A stretch of DNA of 64,000 nucleotides from Streptomyces atratus. Lineage in GTDB: Bacteria; Actinomycetota; Actinomycetes; Streptomycetales; Streptomycetaceae. The position numbers and the translations under genes were made by a program. This document shows, in pieces, positions 1 to 8,219 of the stretch. How positions within the stretch are numbered: the stretch's first letter is position 1; each line of letters starts with the position of its first letter. Under the pieces are notes generated by a model. That model was not told the origin of the DNA. It saw only the letters and a program-made list of their open reading frames with translations, and did no database searches. Location of the stretch: the NCBI RefSeq assembly GCF_900119365.1, contig NZ_FPJO01000030.1, positions 1 to 64,000 of the forward strand, read 5' to 3'.

Positions 1-1308
1 GGTGCCGACCATGAGGGCGGTGGGGGTGGCGAGGCCCAGGGCGCAGGGGCAGGCGATGATCAGTACGGCCACGGCGGCGGTGAACGCGGCGGTCACGTCG
101 TCCGTGACGAGCAGCCACACGAACAGGGTGACGAGCGCGATCACCAGCACCACGGGAACGAAGACCGCGGAGATCCGGTCCGCGAGGCGCTGCACCTCCG
201 CCTTGCCGCTCTGCGCGTCCTCGACCAGCTTCGCCATCCGGGCCAGCTGGGTGTCGGCACCGACCCGGGTGGCCTCGACGACGAGCCGGCCGGAGGTGTT
301 CACGGTGGCCCCGGTGACGAAGTCTCCGACGCCGGCCTCCACGGGCACGGACTCACCGGTGAGCATCGAGGCGTCCACGGCCGAGGTGCCCTCGACGACG
401 GTGCCGTCGGTGGCGATCTTCTCGCCGGGGCGGACGACGAAGCGGTCGCCCACGGCGAGCCGGGCGACGGGGACGCGTACCTCCGTACCGTCGCGCAGGA
501 CGGAGACCTCCTTCGCGCCCAGGTGCATCAGTGCGCGCAGGGCGGAACCGGCCTTCCGCTTGGACCTCGCCTCCAGATAGCGGCCCAGCAGGATGAAGGT
601 GACGACGCCGGCCGCGACCTCCAGATAGATGGTGGAAGAGGCACCGTCGCGCGAGACGGTGAGGTCGAAGCCGTGCCGCATCCCGGTCATGCCCGCGTCG
701 CCGAGGAAGAGCGCCCACAGGGACCAGCCGAAGGCGGCCAGCGTGCCGATCGAGACCAGGGTGTCCATGGTGGCCGCGCCGTGCCGGAGATTGGTCCAGG
801 TCGCGCGGTGGAAGGGCAGCCCGCCCCAGACGACGACGGGAGCGGCGAGGGCGAGCGAGAGCCACTGCCAGTAGTCGAACTGGAGGGCCGGGACCATCGC
901 GAGCACGACGACGGGGACGGCCAGTACGGCCGAGACGATCAGGCGCTGCCGCAGCGAAGCGAGAGCCCGGGCGGCACTCCGCTCTTCGGGGTCGCCGTCC
1001 TCGGCGTCGGGCCGGGCCTCGGCCGTGGCCGGTGACGGGGCGGGCGGGGGCGGTTCGGGACGGAGGACGGGCTGCGCCGTGTAACCGGTCCTCTCGACCG
1101 TGGCGATCAGATCCGCGAGGCCCGTCCCCGGGCCGAAGGCGACCTTGGCCTTCTCGGTGGCGTAATTGACGGTGGCGGTGACGCCGTCCATCCGGTTGAG
1201 CTTCTTCTCGACGCGGGCCGCGCAGGAGGCGCAGGTCATCCCGCCGATCGCGAGTTCAGCGGTCGAACCCTCCGCCGCCCGGGTCCCGGCCTCTGTTGCG
1301 CTGTGCAT
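1..1308 (-). CDS. copA: Copper-exporting P-type ATPase (CopA type), 3' end outside the window
   Basis: Pumps Cu(I) out of the cytoplasm at the cost of ATP. 436 residues are visible of a family length of about 750. Near the N terminus is a heavy-metal-binding domain with GMTCASC (Cys26 and Cys29). Membrane helices follow, then the actuator-domain loop with MLTGES, and the metal-site helix with CPCALGLATPT at the window edge. The phosphorylation motif DKTGT lies beyond base 1. The ATG at 1308 has AGGAG seven bases upstream. The gene lies 121 bases downstream of the CopZ gene on the same strand, behind a CsoR-type operator, so co-transcription is likely. The CPC motif supports copper or silver. 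Zinc/cadmium pumps share CPC but usually lack this pairing with CopZ. Confidence 0.95.
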   Translation of the reverse strand, partial: MHSATEAGTRAAEGSTAELAIGGMTCASCAARVEKKLNRMDGVTATVNYATEKAKVAFGPGTGLADLIATVERTGYTAQPVLRPEPPPPAPSPATAEARPDAEDGDPEERSAARALASLRQRLIVSAVLAVPVVVLAMVPALQFDYWQWLSLALAAPVVVWGGLPFHRATWTNLRHGAATMDTLVSIGTLAAFGWSLWALFLGDAGMTGMRHGFDLTVSRDGASSTIYLEVAAGVVTFILLGRYLEARSKRKAGSALRALMHLGAKEVSVLRDGTEVRVPVARLAVGDRFVVRPGEKIATDGTVVEGTSAVDASMLTGESVPVEAGVGDFVTGATVNTSGRLVVEATRVGADTQLARMAKLVEDAQSGKAEVQRLADRISAVFVPVVLVIALVTLFVWLLVTDDVTAAFTAAVAVLIIACPCALGLATPTALMVGT

Positions 1309-1329
1309 GTCCGAACTCCTGAAATGCCG

Positions 1330-1374
1330 ACCGGGCCGTTCCCCACCAGTATCTGCTGGTCGGTCCGGCCCGGT
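1330..1374 (-). terminator. Hairpin between copZ and copA
   Basis: ACCGGGCC (1330-1337) pairs with GGCCCGGT (1367-1374), and an inner arm ACCAG (1345-1349) pairs with CTGGT (1356-1360). There is no U-tract, so it is not a classical terminator. In the copZ-copA transcript it could act as a partial terminator or a processing/stability element that leaves more chaperone message than pump message. That role is inferred. Confidence 0.4.
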
Positions 1375-1429
1375 GGCAAAGGGGGCGATGCGGGTGCGTC
1401 CGGCGTATCGGGGCGTGCCCCGACGGTGT

Positions 1430-1738
1430 TCAGGCCCGGCCGACGAGCTCGTAGCCCGCCTCGTCGACCGCGGCGCGCACGGCCTCGTCGGTCAGCGGGG
1501 CCGCGGAGATCACGGTCACCTGGCCGGTGGAGGCCACCGCCTTCACCGAGGTGACACCCTCGATGCCGGAGATCTCCTCGGAGACGGCACCCTCGCAGTG
1601 TCCACAGGTCATGCCGGACACCTGGTAGACGGTGGTCACGCCGCCCGCCTGCGCACCGCCGTCCGCACCGTCGTGGCAGGAGCCGCTGGGCGAGCAGCAG
1701 GAGCCGGTGGCCTGGGGGAGCTGGGTCTCGGCGGTCAT
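1430..1738 (-). CDS. copZ: Copper chaperone, heavy-metal-associated domain (CopZ)
   Basis: Soluble Cu(I) carrier, 102 residues, expected to hand copper to the pump encoded next. The last ~65 residues form the heavy-metal-associated fold with GMTCGHC as copper-binding loop. The N-terminal extension is Cys-rich (CCSPSGSC) and not part of the usual ~68-residue chaperone; it may bind extra copper. ATG at 1738 is preceded by AGAGGAGA, a good ribosome site. A longer reading from 1819 is open but would start inside the promoter region next to the CsoR palindrome, so I reject it. Confidence 0.92.
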   Translation of the reverse strand: MTAETQLPQATGSCCSPSGSCHDGADGGAQAGGVTTVYQVSGMTCGHCEGAVSEEISGIEGVTSVKAVASTGQVTVISAAPLTDEAVRAAVDEAGYELVGRA

Positions 1739-1821
1739 GGTGTTCTCCTCTTCGACGAGCACAAAGGGTTGCGGAGTCGGGGGCCCCGGGGGAGCCCGGT
1801 GCGCCCCGACACGTTCCACAC

Positions 1822-1840
1822 TATACCCCTAGGGGGTATA
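1822..1840. promoter_or_regulatory. CsoR-type copper operator
   Basis: The sequence TATACCCCTAGGGGGTATA is a nearly perfect palindrome 84 bases upstream of the copZ start. Actinobacterial CsoR repressors bind TATACCC-GGGTATA palindromes in front of copZA and release them when Cu(I) binds. The match and position make this the copper switch for copZ-copA. No csoR gene lies in the window. Confidence 0.85.
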
Positions 1841-2071
1841 AATGCGAGTGCCGTGCCGGTCGCCCGCCCCGGAGGTCCGCGCGCTGCGGGCCGGCGACCG
1901 CAGCCAGGCCGGCGCGACGAGCGTGATCACGACGATGCCGCCGACCGAGAAGAAGGTGAACAGATGCTGCTGCTCGTCGGTGGGGGCCGGGATGTAGCCC
2001 TGCGCGAAGAGCGCACGGCTCAGGCCCGTGTCGGTGATCCTGGCGACCAGCCGGATCGCGATGCCGTGCAT
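1829..2071 (-). pseudogene. Short membrane-protein relic (uncertain)
   Basis: An 80-codon reading frame with one strong hydrophobic segment (FFSVGGIVVITLVAPAWL). The open frame continues upstream to a TAG at 2120-2122 without a plausible start, and its own stop codon lies inside the CsoR palindrome. It resembles the last transmembrane segment and tail of a transporter, so it may be the 3' remnant of a deleted gene upstream of copZ. I do not recognise the family. It could also be a small genuine membrane protein or a chance frame. Confidence 0.3.
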
Positions 2072-2350
2072 CGAGTCCCAGGCGAGTGCAGCACGGCGAC
2101 GCCGAGACAGGTGCGGATCCTATCTCCTAATTTGTCCGAATCTTATGGGGTGTGGTGCTGTGCGGCATTCGGGCGAGGGGTGCCCCGTGCGAGGTGCCCG
2201 GCCCGTACGGGACCGGGAAGAAGGGCGGGTTACGGGAAGGGCGGCGGGGTCACGCGGTTCGGCCCCGCGCGCCAGAGCGCCGGCCGGGTGGCCGGGGTGA
2301 CGCGGTCGTCCGGTACGAGCGGCGGGTGGTCCGCCTGGAGGCGCTGCAAG

Positions 2351-3298
2351 TCACTTCTCCGGGCCGTTCGGCGTGTCCGGGCGCGCCGGACCCCCGCACG
2401 AGCGGAGGAACTCCCGGGTGCGGCGGGCGATGGGGAGGGGCCTGTCGGGCGGGCACGGGTACATGTCCTGCTCGACGATGGCGAACAGATCGACGTCCAG
2501 CGCGCGGGCGGCGGCCAGCACGGGCTCCAGCGCGGGCACCCCGCCCGGCGGTTCGCACATCACCCCGCGCGCCACGGCCGGGCCGAACGGCACCTCGTCC
2601 GCCACGACTTGGGCCAGGACCTCCGGGTCGACCTGCTTGAGGTGCAGATAGCCGATCCGTTCGCCGTAGGTCTCGATCAGCTTGACGCTGTCGCCGCCGC
2701 AGTACGCGTAGTGCCCGGTGTCGAGGCAGAGCGAGACGAGGCCGGGATCGGTGGCGTCGAGGAAGCGGCTCACGTTCTCCTCGGTGTCGATATGGGTGTC
2801 GGCATGCGGATGGACGACGACGCGCAGCCCGAAGCGGTCCCGCACCTCGCGGCCCAGCCGCTCCGTCTGGGTGGTCAGGTGGCGCCACTGCCCGGCTGTG
2901 AGATCGCGGTCCTCCAGCACCTCGCCCGTCCTGTCGTCGCGCCAGAACGAGGGGATGACCACCAGGTGCCCGGCGCCCATCGCCCGGGTGAGTGCCGCGA
3001 TGCCGGCGACATGCGCCCAGGTCCGGTCCCAGACGTCCGGTCCATGGTGCAATCCGGTGAAAACGGTTCCGGCCGAGACCGAGAGCCCGCGGCTGCGGGT
3101 CTCGTCGGCGAGGCGGGCCGGGTCGGTCGGGAGATAGCCGTACGGGCCGAGCTCGATCCACTCGTAACCCGCCGCGGAGACCTCGTCGAGGAAGCGCTGC
3201 CAGGGCACTTGGAGCGGATCGTCGGGGAACCACACCCCCCACGAGTCGGGTGCCGAACCGATACGGATACGGGCCGGGGCCCCTGCGGAGGAGGTCAT
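2351..3298 (-). CDS. Sugar phosphate isomerase/epimerase family, probable inosose dehydratase or isomerase (IolE/IolH-like)
   Basis: A 315-residue TIM barrel of the xylose-isomerase-like superfamily. N-terminal GSAPDSWGVW and the metal-site segments (VVHPHADTHIDT, LDTGHYAYCGGD, YLHLKQVD, AIVEQDMY) place it with the IolE/IolH/IolI enzymes that act on inososes. In the inositol pathway such an enzyme dehydrates scyllo-inosose or interconverts inosose isomers; which of the two cannot be told here. It is transcribed away from iolC-iolA, sharing a 229-base control region with the iolC promoter. ATG at 3298 is preferred over a TTG at 3334, which would lie among the operator motifs. The C-terminal ~20 residues are Pro-rich and probably disordered. 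Confidence 0.85.
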   Translation of the reverse strand: MTSSAGAPARIRIGSAPDSWGVWFPDDPLQVPWQRFLDEVSAAGYEWIELGPYGYLPTDPARLADETRSRGLSVSAGTVFTGLHHGPDVWDRTWAHVAGIAALTRAMGAGHLVVIPSFWRDDRTGEVLEDRDLTAGQWRHLTTQTERLGREVRDRFGLRVVVHPHADTHIDTEENVSRFLDATDPGLVSLCLDTGHYAYCGGDSVKLIETYGERIGYLHLKQVDPEVLAQVVADEVPFGPAVARGVMCEPPGGVPALEPVLAAARALDVDLFAIVEQDMYPCPPDRPLPIARRTREFLRSCGGPARPDTPNGPEK

Positions 3299-3362
3299 GA
3301 CGTCCAGACTTCCGGCCGGGGGAGCGGGTGTCAATCATTCGTCCGTATGTCCGGACAAAGGA

Positions 3363-3391
3363 TTGACAGGGTTCCGGGGGAGGGCTAGCGT
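3363..3391 (+). promoter_or_regulatory. Housekeeping-type promoter of the iolC operon
   Basis: TTGACA (3363-3368), a 17-base spacer and TAGCGT (3386-3391) match the Streptomyces HrdB pattern. The expected start is near 3398, giving a leader of about 130 bases before the iolC ATG at 3528. Confidence 0.6.
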
Positions 3392-3400
3392 CCTTCGTCC

Positions 3401-3430
3401 GGATCAGGCCGGATCAGGCCGGATCAGGGA
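3401..3430 (+). repeat. Three tandem decamers in the iolC leader
   Basis: GGATCAGGCC is repeated head to tail at 3401-3410 and 3411-3420, with a third degenerate copy (GGATCAGGGA) at 3421-3430. It follows directly on the middle operator copy and overlaps its last three bases. It may be extra protein-binding sites or a slippage product. Confidence 0.7.
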
Positions 3431-3527
3431 GCGGGGTCCGGTGCCGGGGCACGCGAGCCCGGCATGTTCCGGACGAAGGATGCTGGACCTGGGGCAGTCA
3501 CCCCGGACGCCGGTCGAAGGGATGGTC

Positions 3528-4523
3528 ATGCCTGAGCGGTACGACGTCATCACCATGGGCCGCATCGGTGTGGATCTCTACCCCCTGCAGACCGGTCTGC
3601 CACTCGCCCGGGTCGACACCTTCGGGAAGTTCCTCGGCGGATCGCCGTCCAATGTCGCCGTCGCCGCGGCCCGGCTCGGGCGGCGGACGGCGGTGGTGAC
3701 GCGGACGGGCCGGGACGCCTTCGGGGAGTATCTCCACCACCAGCTGCGGGAGTTCGGGGTGGACGACCGGTGGGTGACGCCCGTCGACGCGTATCCGACA
3801 CCGGTCACCTTCTGCGAGATCTTCCCGCCCGACGACTTCCCCCTCTACTTCTACCGGCAGCCCAAGGCCCCCGACCTGGAGATCCACACCTCGGAACTGG
3901 ACCTCGGAGCGATCCGGTCCGCCCGGGTCTTCTGGATGACCGGCACCGGGCTGTGCGCCGAACCGAGCCGGACCGCGACCCTCGCCGCACTGCGCGCCCG
4001 CGACCGCTGCGGCATCACCGTCTTCGACCTCGACTGGCGCCCGATGTTCTGGGACACCACGCAGGACGCGTCGGAGAGCGCCCCCGCCGTCCGCTACCGC
4101 GAGGCCCTCGCCCTCGCCACCGTCGCCGTCGGCAACCTCGACGAGTGCGAGATCGCGACCGGTGAGCGCGAACCGCACGCGGCCGCCCGCGCCCTGATCG
4201 GCGCGGGCGCCGAACTCGCCGTCGTCAAACAGGGACCCGAGGGCGTGCTCGCCGTCCACCGCGACGGCACGGTGGCCGAAGTGCCGCCGCTGCCCGTCGA
4301 GGTGGTCAACGGCCTCGGCGCCGGCGACGCCTTCGGCGGGGCGCTCTGCCACGGGCTCCTCGCGGGCTGGGAGACCGGGCGCATCATGCGGTACGCCAAT
4401 GCCGCGGGGGCCATCGTCGCCTCCCGGCTCGCCTGCTCGTCCGCCATGCCGTTCCCGTACGAAGTCGAAGCGGCCCTGACCGAAGGCGCCGTCACCTCCC
4501 GCCCCACCGGAGCCACCCCATGA
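3528..4523 (+). CDS. iolC: 5-dehydro-2-deoxygluconokinase (PfkB family)
   Basis: Phosphorylates 2-deoxy-5-keto-gluconate, the fifth step of myo-inositol breakdown. The 331-residue protein has the N-terminal PfkB sugar-binding motif (FLGGSPSNVAVAAARLG) and the C-terminal signature GLGAGDAFGGAL (around residues 262-273), whose Asp is the catalytic base. ATG at 3528 is chosen because GAAGGG sits 6-7 bases upstream and MGRIGVDLYP follows at the normal family distance. A longer open frame runs upstream through the promoter and is rejected. The stop overlaps the next ATG (ATGA at 4520), so translation is coupled. Confidence 0.92.
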   Translation: MPERYDVITMGRIGVDLYPLQTGLPLARVDTFGKFLGGSPSNVAVAAARLGRRTAVVTRTGRDAFGEYLHHQLREFGVDDRWVTPVDAYPTPVTFCEIFPPDDFPLYFYRQPKAPDLEIHTSELDLGAIRSARVFWMTGTGLCAEPSRTATLAALRARDRCGITVFDLDWRPMFWDTTQDASESAPAVRYREALALATVAVGNLDECEIATGEREPHAAARALIGAGAELAVVKQGPEGVLAVHRDGTVAEVPPLPVEVVNGLGAGDAFGGALCHGLLAGWETGRIMRYANAAGAIVASRLACSSAMPFPYEVEAALTEGAVTSRPTGATP

Positions 4524-5449
4524 CGCCCCCGGCCTCCTCCGTCTCTGAACTCGTCCAGTTGCGCATGCGCCATCCCGAGGCCGTCGCCGAAGCCGCCGCG
4601 CGCCGCCGCAGACGTCCCCTGGTCGGCCGCGGCGGCCGGCTGATGATCATCGCGGCGGACCATCCGGCCCGTGGCTCCCTCGCCGTGGGCGACCGCGCGC
4701 TGGCCATGGCCAACCGGTTCGATCTGCTGGAACGGCTCCGGCTGGCCCTCTCCCGCCCCGGCGTCGACGGGGTGCTCGCCACCGCCGACATCCTCGACGA
4801 CCTGCTGCTCCTCGGTGCGCTGGAGAACAAGGTCGTCATCGGATCGATGAACCGCGGCGGACTCGCGGGCGCGGCCTTCGAACTCGACGACCGGTTCACC
4901 GGCCACCGCCCCGAGGACCTCGCCCGCCTCCGCTTCGACGCGGGCAAACTGCTGCTCCGCATCGACTACGACGACCCCGGCTCGCTCGACACCATGCATG
5001 CCACCGCCCGCGCCATCGACGCCATGGCCGCGCACCGGCTGCCGGTCTTCGTCGAACCGTTCCTCTGCCGCCGCACCGGCGGCCAGGTCCGCAACGACCT
5101 CGGCGCGGAGGCGGTCACCACCTCGATCGCCATCGCGTCCGGGCTGGCCGGGACGTCCGCGTACACCTGGCTCAAGGTCCCCGTCACCGAGAACCCCGAC
5201 GACATGGCCCGGGTGATGGAGGCGTCGACGCTGCCCGCGGTGCTGCTGGGCGGGGAGGTGGGCGACGACCTGGACGGGGCGTTCGAGAGATGGCGCACGG
5301 CGCTGCGGCTGCCGACCGTCCAGGGCCTGGTGGTGGGGCGTTCGCTGCTCTACCCGGCCGACGGAGAGGTGGCCGCGGCCGTCGACACGGCCGTTTCGCT
5401 GCTGGAGCCGAGAGGGACGGGGCCGGAAGAGAGGAAGCCGAGTCCATGA
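4520..5449 (+). CDS. Cgl0158-type (beta/alpha)8-barrel protein, probable deoxyphosphogluconate aldolase of inositol breakdown
   Basis: 309 residues, overlapping iolC by four bases and iolB by four bases. The sequence looks like the class I aldolase (DeoC/LacD-like) barrel seen in actinobacterial iol operons. IIAADHPARGS occurs near the N terminus, FVEPF in the middle, and TWLKVPV carries a Lys that could form the Schiff base. Its place directly after the kinase argues that it splits the phosphorylated 2-deoxy-5-keto-gluconate into dihydroxyacetone phosphate and malonate semialdehyde, the job done by IolJ in Bacillus. No IolJ-like class II aldolase is present here. The role is inferred from position. 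Confidence 0.75.
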   Translation: MTPPASSVSELVQLRMRHPEAVAEAAARRRRRPLVGRGGRLMIIAADHPARGSLAVGDRALAMANRFDLLERLRLALSRPGVDGVLATADILDDLLLLGALENKVVIGSMNRGGLAGAAFELDDRFTGHRPEDLARLRFDAGKLLLRIDYDDPGSLDTMHATARAIDAMAAHRLPVFVEPFLCRRTGGQVRNDLGAEAVTTSIAIASGLAGTSAYTWLKVPVTENPDDMARVMEASTLPAVLLGGEVGDDLDGAFERWRTALRLPTVQGLVVGRSLLYPADGEVAAAVDTAVSLLEPRGTGPEERKPSP

Positions 5450-6330
5450 CCACGACTGACGACGGATCGCGGTACCACCTGAAGGCCGGGAGTACGGCGA
5501 GCGGCCCGTACACCCTCGACATCGACCCGGAGCGGGCCGGCTGGGACCGGTCGAGCCTGCGCGTCCTGGAGCTCGCACCCGGTGGAGTCCACACGTTCGG
5601 CACCGGAGAAAGCGAGTGGATCGTACTGCCGTTGACCGGTGGCTGTACGGTGCACTCCTCAGGTGAGATCTTTGAACTGCTGGGCCGGGAAAGCGTGTTC
5701 AGCGGGGTATCCGACTTCGCCTACGTACCGCGTGACGCCCGGGTACAGATCGCCTCCGGCGCTGGAGGCCGCTTCGCCCTGGCAGGAGCGAAGTGCGAGC
5801 GACGACTCCCCGCTCGCTACGGTCCCGCGCCGGAGGTACCCGTCGAGCTGCGCGGCTCCGGGAACTGCTCCCGCCAGGTCAACAACTTCGCCGCCGCCGA
5901 CACCTTCGCATGCGACCGGCTGATCGCCGTCGAGGTCCTCACCCCCGGCGGCAACTGGTCGTCCTACCCGCCGCACAAGCACGACGAGCACCGCCCCGGC
6001 GCCGAGTCCGTGCTGGAGGAGATCTACTACTTCGAGGTGGAGCACGACGGCCTCGGCTACCACCGGGTCTCACCGTCCCGCGACGGCGGTACGGACGTCC
6101 TCGCCGAGGTCCGCGGCGGCGACGCGGTCCTGATCCCCGACGGCTGGCACGGCCCCTCCATCGCCTCGCCCGGCCGCACCCTCTACTACCTCAATGTGAT
6201 GGCGGGCCCGGGGGAGCAGCGGGAGTGGCTGATCACCGACCACCCCGGCCACAGCTGGATCCGCGACACCTGGCCCACGCAGCCGGTGGACCCCAGACTC
6301 CCCTTCTACGGGACGGAGGCACGCCCATGA
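5446..6330 (+). CDS. iolB: 5-deoxy-glucuronate isomerase
   Basis: Converts 5-deoxy-D-glucuronate to 5-keto-2-deoxy-D-gluconate. 294 residues forming a bicupin. The metal site YPPHKHDE is followed by EEIYYFEV and a second half with GDAVLIPDGWHGP, the usual pattern for IolB. The ATG at 5446 overlaps the preceding stop (ATGA), and its own stop overlaps iolD in the same way. The spacing indicates one translationally coupled polycistron for iolC, the aldolase, iolB and iolD. Confidence 0.95.
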   Translation: MTTTDDGSRYHLKAGSTASGPYTLDIDPERAGWDRSSLRVLELAPGGVHTFGTGESEWIVLPLTGGCTVHSSGEIFELLGRESVFSGVSDFAYVPRDARVQIASGAGGRFALAGAKCERRLPARYGPAPEVPVELRGSGNCSRQVNNFAAADTFACDRLIAVEVLTPGGNWSSYPPHKHDEHRPGAESVLEEIYYFEVEHDGLGYHRVSPSRDGGTDVLAEVRGGDAVLIPDGWHGPSIASPGRTLYYLNVMAGPGEQREWLITDHPGHSWIRDTWPTQPVDPRLPFYGTEARP

Positions 6331-8207
6331 GTACCCGTCACCTCACCACGGCACAGGCCCTGATGGCCTTCCTGTCCCGCCAGCACACCGAGCGCGACGG
6401 CCGGCGCCGGCGCCTGATCGGTGCCACCTGGGGCATCTTCGGCCACGGCAACGTCGCCGGGATCGGCCAGGCCCTCGTCGAGTCCGGCCGTGCGATGCCC
6501 TACCTCCAGGGCCGCAACGAACAGGCCATGGTGCACGCCGCCGTCGGCTACGCCCGCCAGTCGGGCCGGCTCTCCACGCACGCCGTCACCACCTCCATCG
6601 GCCCCGGCGCCACCAACCTCGTCACCGGCGCCGCCCTCGCCACCGTCAACCACCTCCCCGTCCTCCTCCTGCCCGGGGACACCTTCGCGACCCGGCCCGC
6701 CGACCCCGTGCTCCAGCAGCTGGAGGTCCCGGCCGCGGGCGACGTCTCCGTCAACGACTGCCTGCGCCCCGTCTCCCGCTACTTCGACCGGATCACCCGC
6801 CCCGAGGCCCTGGTCCCGGCCGCCCTCCAGGCCATGCGGACCCTGACCGACCCGGCGGAGACCGGCGCCGTGACGCTCGCGCTGCCGCAGGACGTGCAGG
6901 CCCAGGCGTACGACTGGCCGGAGGAGTTCTTCGCCGAGCGCGTCTGGTACGTACGTCGCCCCGCCCCCGATCCGTACGAACTCGACCGGGCGGTCCGGGC
7001 GGTGCGCACCGCCCGCCGGCCGCTGATCGTGGCGGGCGGCGGGGTCCACCACAGCGCCGCCGAGGAGACCCTCGCCGCGTTCGCCGCCGCCACCCGCATC
7101 CCCGTCGCCTCCACCCAGGCCGGCAAGGGCTCGCTGCGCCACGACCACCCCGCCGACGTCGGCGGCATCGGCCACACCGGCACCGCGACCGCCGACGAGC
7201 TGGCCCGCACCGCCGACCTGGTCATCGGTATCGGCACCCGCTACTCCGACTTCACCACCGCCTCCGCCACGCTCTTCTCGAACCCGGCGGTCCGCTTCCT
7301 CAACGTCAACATCACCGGCTTCGACGCCCACAAGCTCGGCGCACTCCCGCTCGTCGCCGACGCCCGCGCCGCCCTCGAAGCCCTCACCACCGCGCTCGCC
7401 GCCCGCAACCACCGCGTCGACCCCGCCTACGAGACGGAGTACACCGACGCCAAGGAGCGGTGGGAGCAGCGCGTCACCGCCGCGTTCACCGCCGAGGACC
7501 CGCACGCCCGGCCCACCCAGGCCCAGGTCCTCGGCCTCCTCGACGCCCTCGTCACCGAGGACGACATCCTGATCAACGCGGCCGGTTCGCTCCCCGGCGA
7601 CCTGCACAAGCTCTGGCGGGCCCGCTCCCCGCGGCAGTACCACGTGGAGTACGGCTACTCCTGCATGGGCTACGAGATCCCGGCCGCGATCGGCGTCCAG
7701 CTCGCTGCCCCCGGCCGGCCCGTCTGGGCCCTGGTCGGCGACGGCACGTACCTGATGAACCCCACCGAGATCGTCACCGCCGTCCAGCAGGAACTCCCCG
7801 TGAAACTGGTCGTCCTCCAGAACCACGGCTACGCGTCCATCGGCGGGCTCTCCGAGCAGGTCGGCGCCGAGCGCCTCGGCACCGCCTACCGGCACCGCGC
7901 CGCGGACGGCACGTTCACCGGACCCCCGCTCCCCGTCGATCTCGCGGCCAACGCCGGCTCGCTCGGCATGCGGGTGCTGCGCGCCGAGACCGTACGTGAC
8001 CTGCGCGAAGCCCTCGCCGAGGCGCGCGCCGCGGACCGTCCCACTTGTGTCTACGTCGAGACCGAAACGGCAGACACTGTGTCGGGCCCCCCTCCGGCAC
8101 AGGCGTGGTGGGATGTTCCCGTAGCCGAAACGGCCGCCCGGCCGTCGGCCGTGAAAGCCCGGGAAGAGTACGACCGCCACGTCGCCGACCGACGCCACCA
8201 CCTCTGA
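6327..8207 (+). CDS. iolD: 3D-(3,5/4)-trihydroxycyclohexane-1,2-dione hydrolase
   Basis: Thiamine-diphosphate enzyme that opens the inositol ring, giving 5-deoxy-glucuronate. 626 residues, the family length. The N-terminal Pyr domain carries the catalytic Glu in GRNEQAMVHAAVGYARQ (Glu65). A central domain resembles the cofactor-fold domain of acetolactate synthases. The C-terminal PP domain has the diphosphate/Mg motif beginning GDGTYLMNP near residue 470 and ending QNHGYASIGGLS. The start is set by the ATGA overlap with iolB. The extra ~20 residues at the C terminus are charged and show no motif. Confidence 0.96.
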   Translation: MSTRHLTTAQALMAFLSRQHTERDGRRRRLIGATWGIFGHGNVAGIGQALVESGRAMPYLQGRNEQAMVHAAVGYARQSGRLSTHAVTTSIGPGATNLVTGAALATVNHLPVLLLPGDTFATRPADPVLQQLEVPAAGDVSVNDCLRPVSRYFDRITRPEALVPAALQAMRTLTDPAETGAVTLALPQDVQAQAYDWPEEFFAERVWYVRRPAPDPYELDRAVRAVRTARRPLIVAGGGVHHSAAEETLAAFAAATRIPVASTQAGKGSLRHDHPADVGGIGHTGTATADELARTADLVIGIGTRYSDFTTASATLFSNPAVRFLNVNITGFDAHKLGALPLVADARAALEALTTALAARNHRVDPAYETEYTDAKERWEQRVTAAFTAEDPHARPTQAQVLGLLDALVTEDDILINAAGSLPGDLHKLWRARSPRQYHVEYGYSCMGYEIPAAIGVQLAAPGRPVWALVGDGTYLMNPTEIVTAVQQELPVKLVVLQNHGYASIGGLSEQVGAERLGTAYRHRAADGTFTGPPLPVDLAANAGSLGMRVLRAETVRDLREALAEARAADRPTCVYVETETADTVSGPPPAQAWWDVPVAETAARPSAVKAREEYDRHVADRRHHL

Positions 8208-8219
8208 AGGAGTTCTGTC

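Larger units (their letters stand above)
3350..3480. promoter_or_regulatory. Three copies of a 13-base operator motif in the iol control region
   Basis: TCCGGACGAAGGA occurs at 3468-3480 and as its exact reverse complement at 3391-3403. A third copy with one change (TCCGGACAAAGGA) is at 3350-3362. Copy one abuts the -35 box of the iolC promoter and copy two overlaps the last base of the -10 box and the start region, so a bound repressor would block transcription. Spacing and mixed orientation suggest looping or cooperative binding. The cognate regulator is not in the window. Confidence 0.6.

Noticed and set aside
1166..3388. A 740-codon plus-strand frame across copZ and the IolE/IolH-like gene
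   Set aside because: Crosses the CsoR operator and two conserved minus-strand genes, with no domain.
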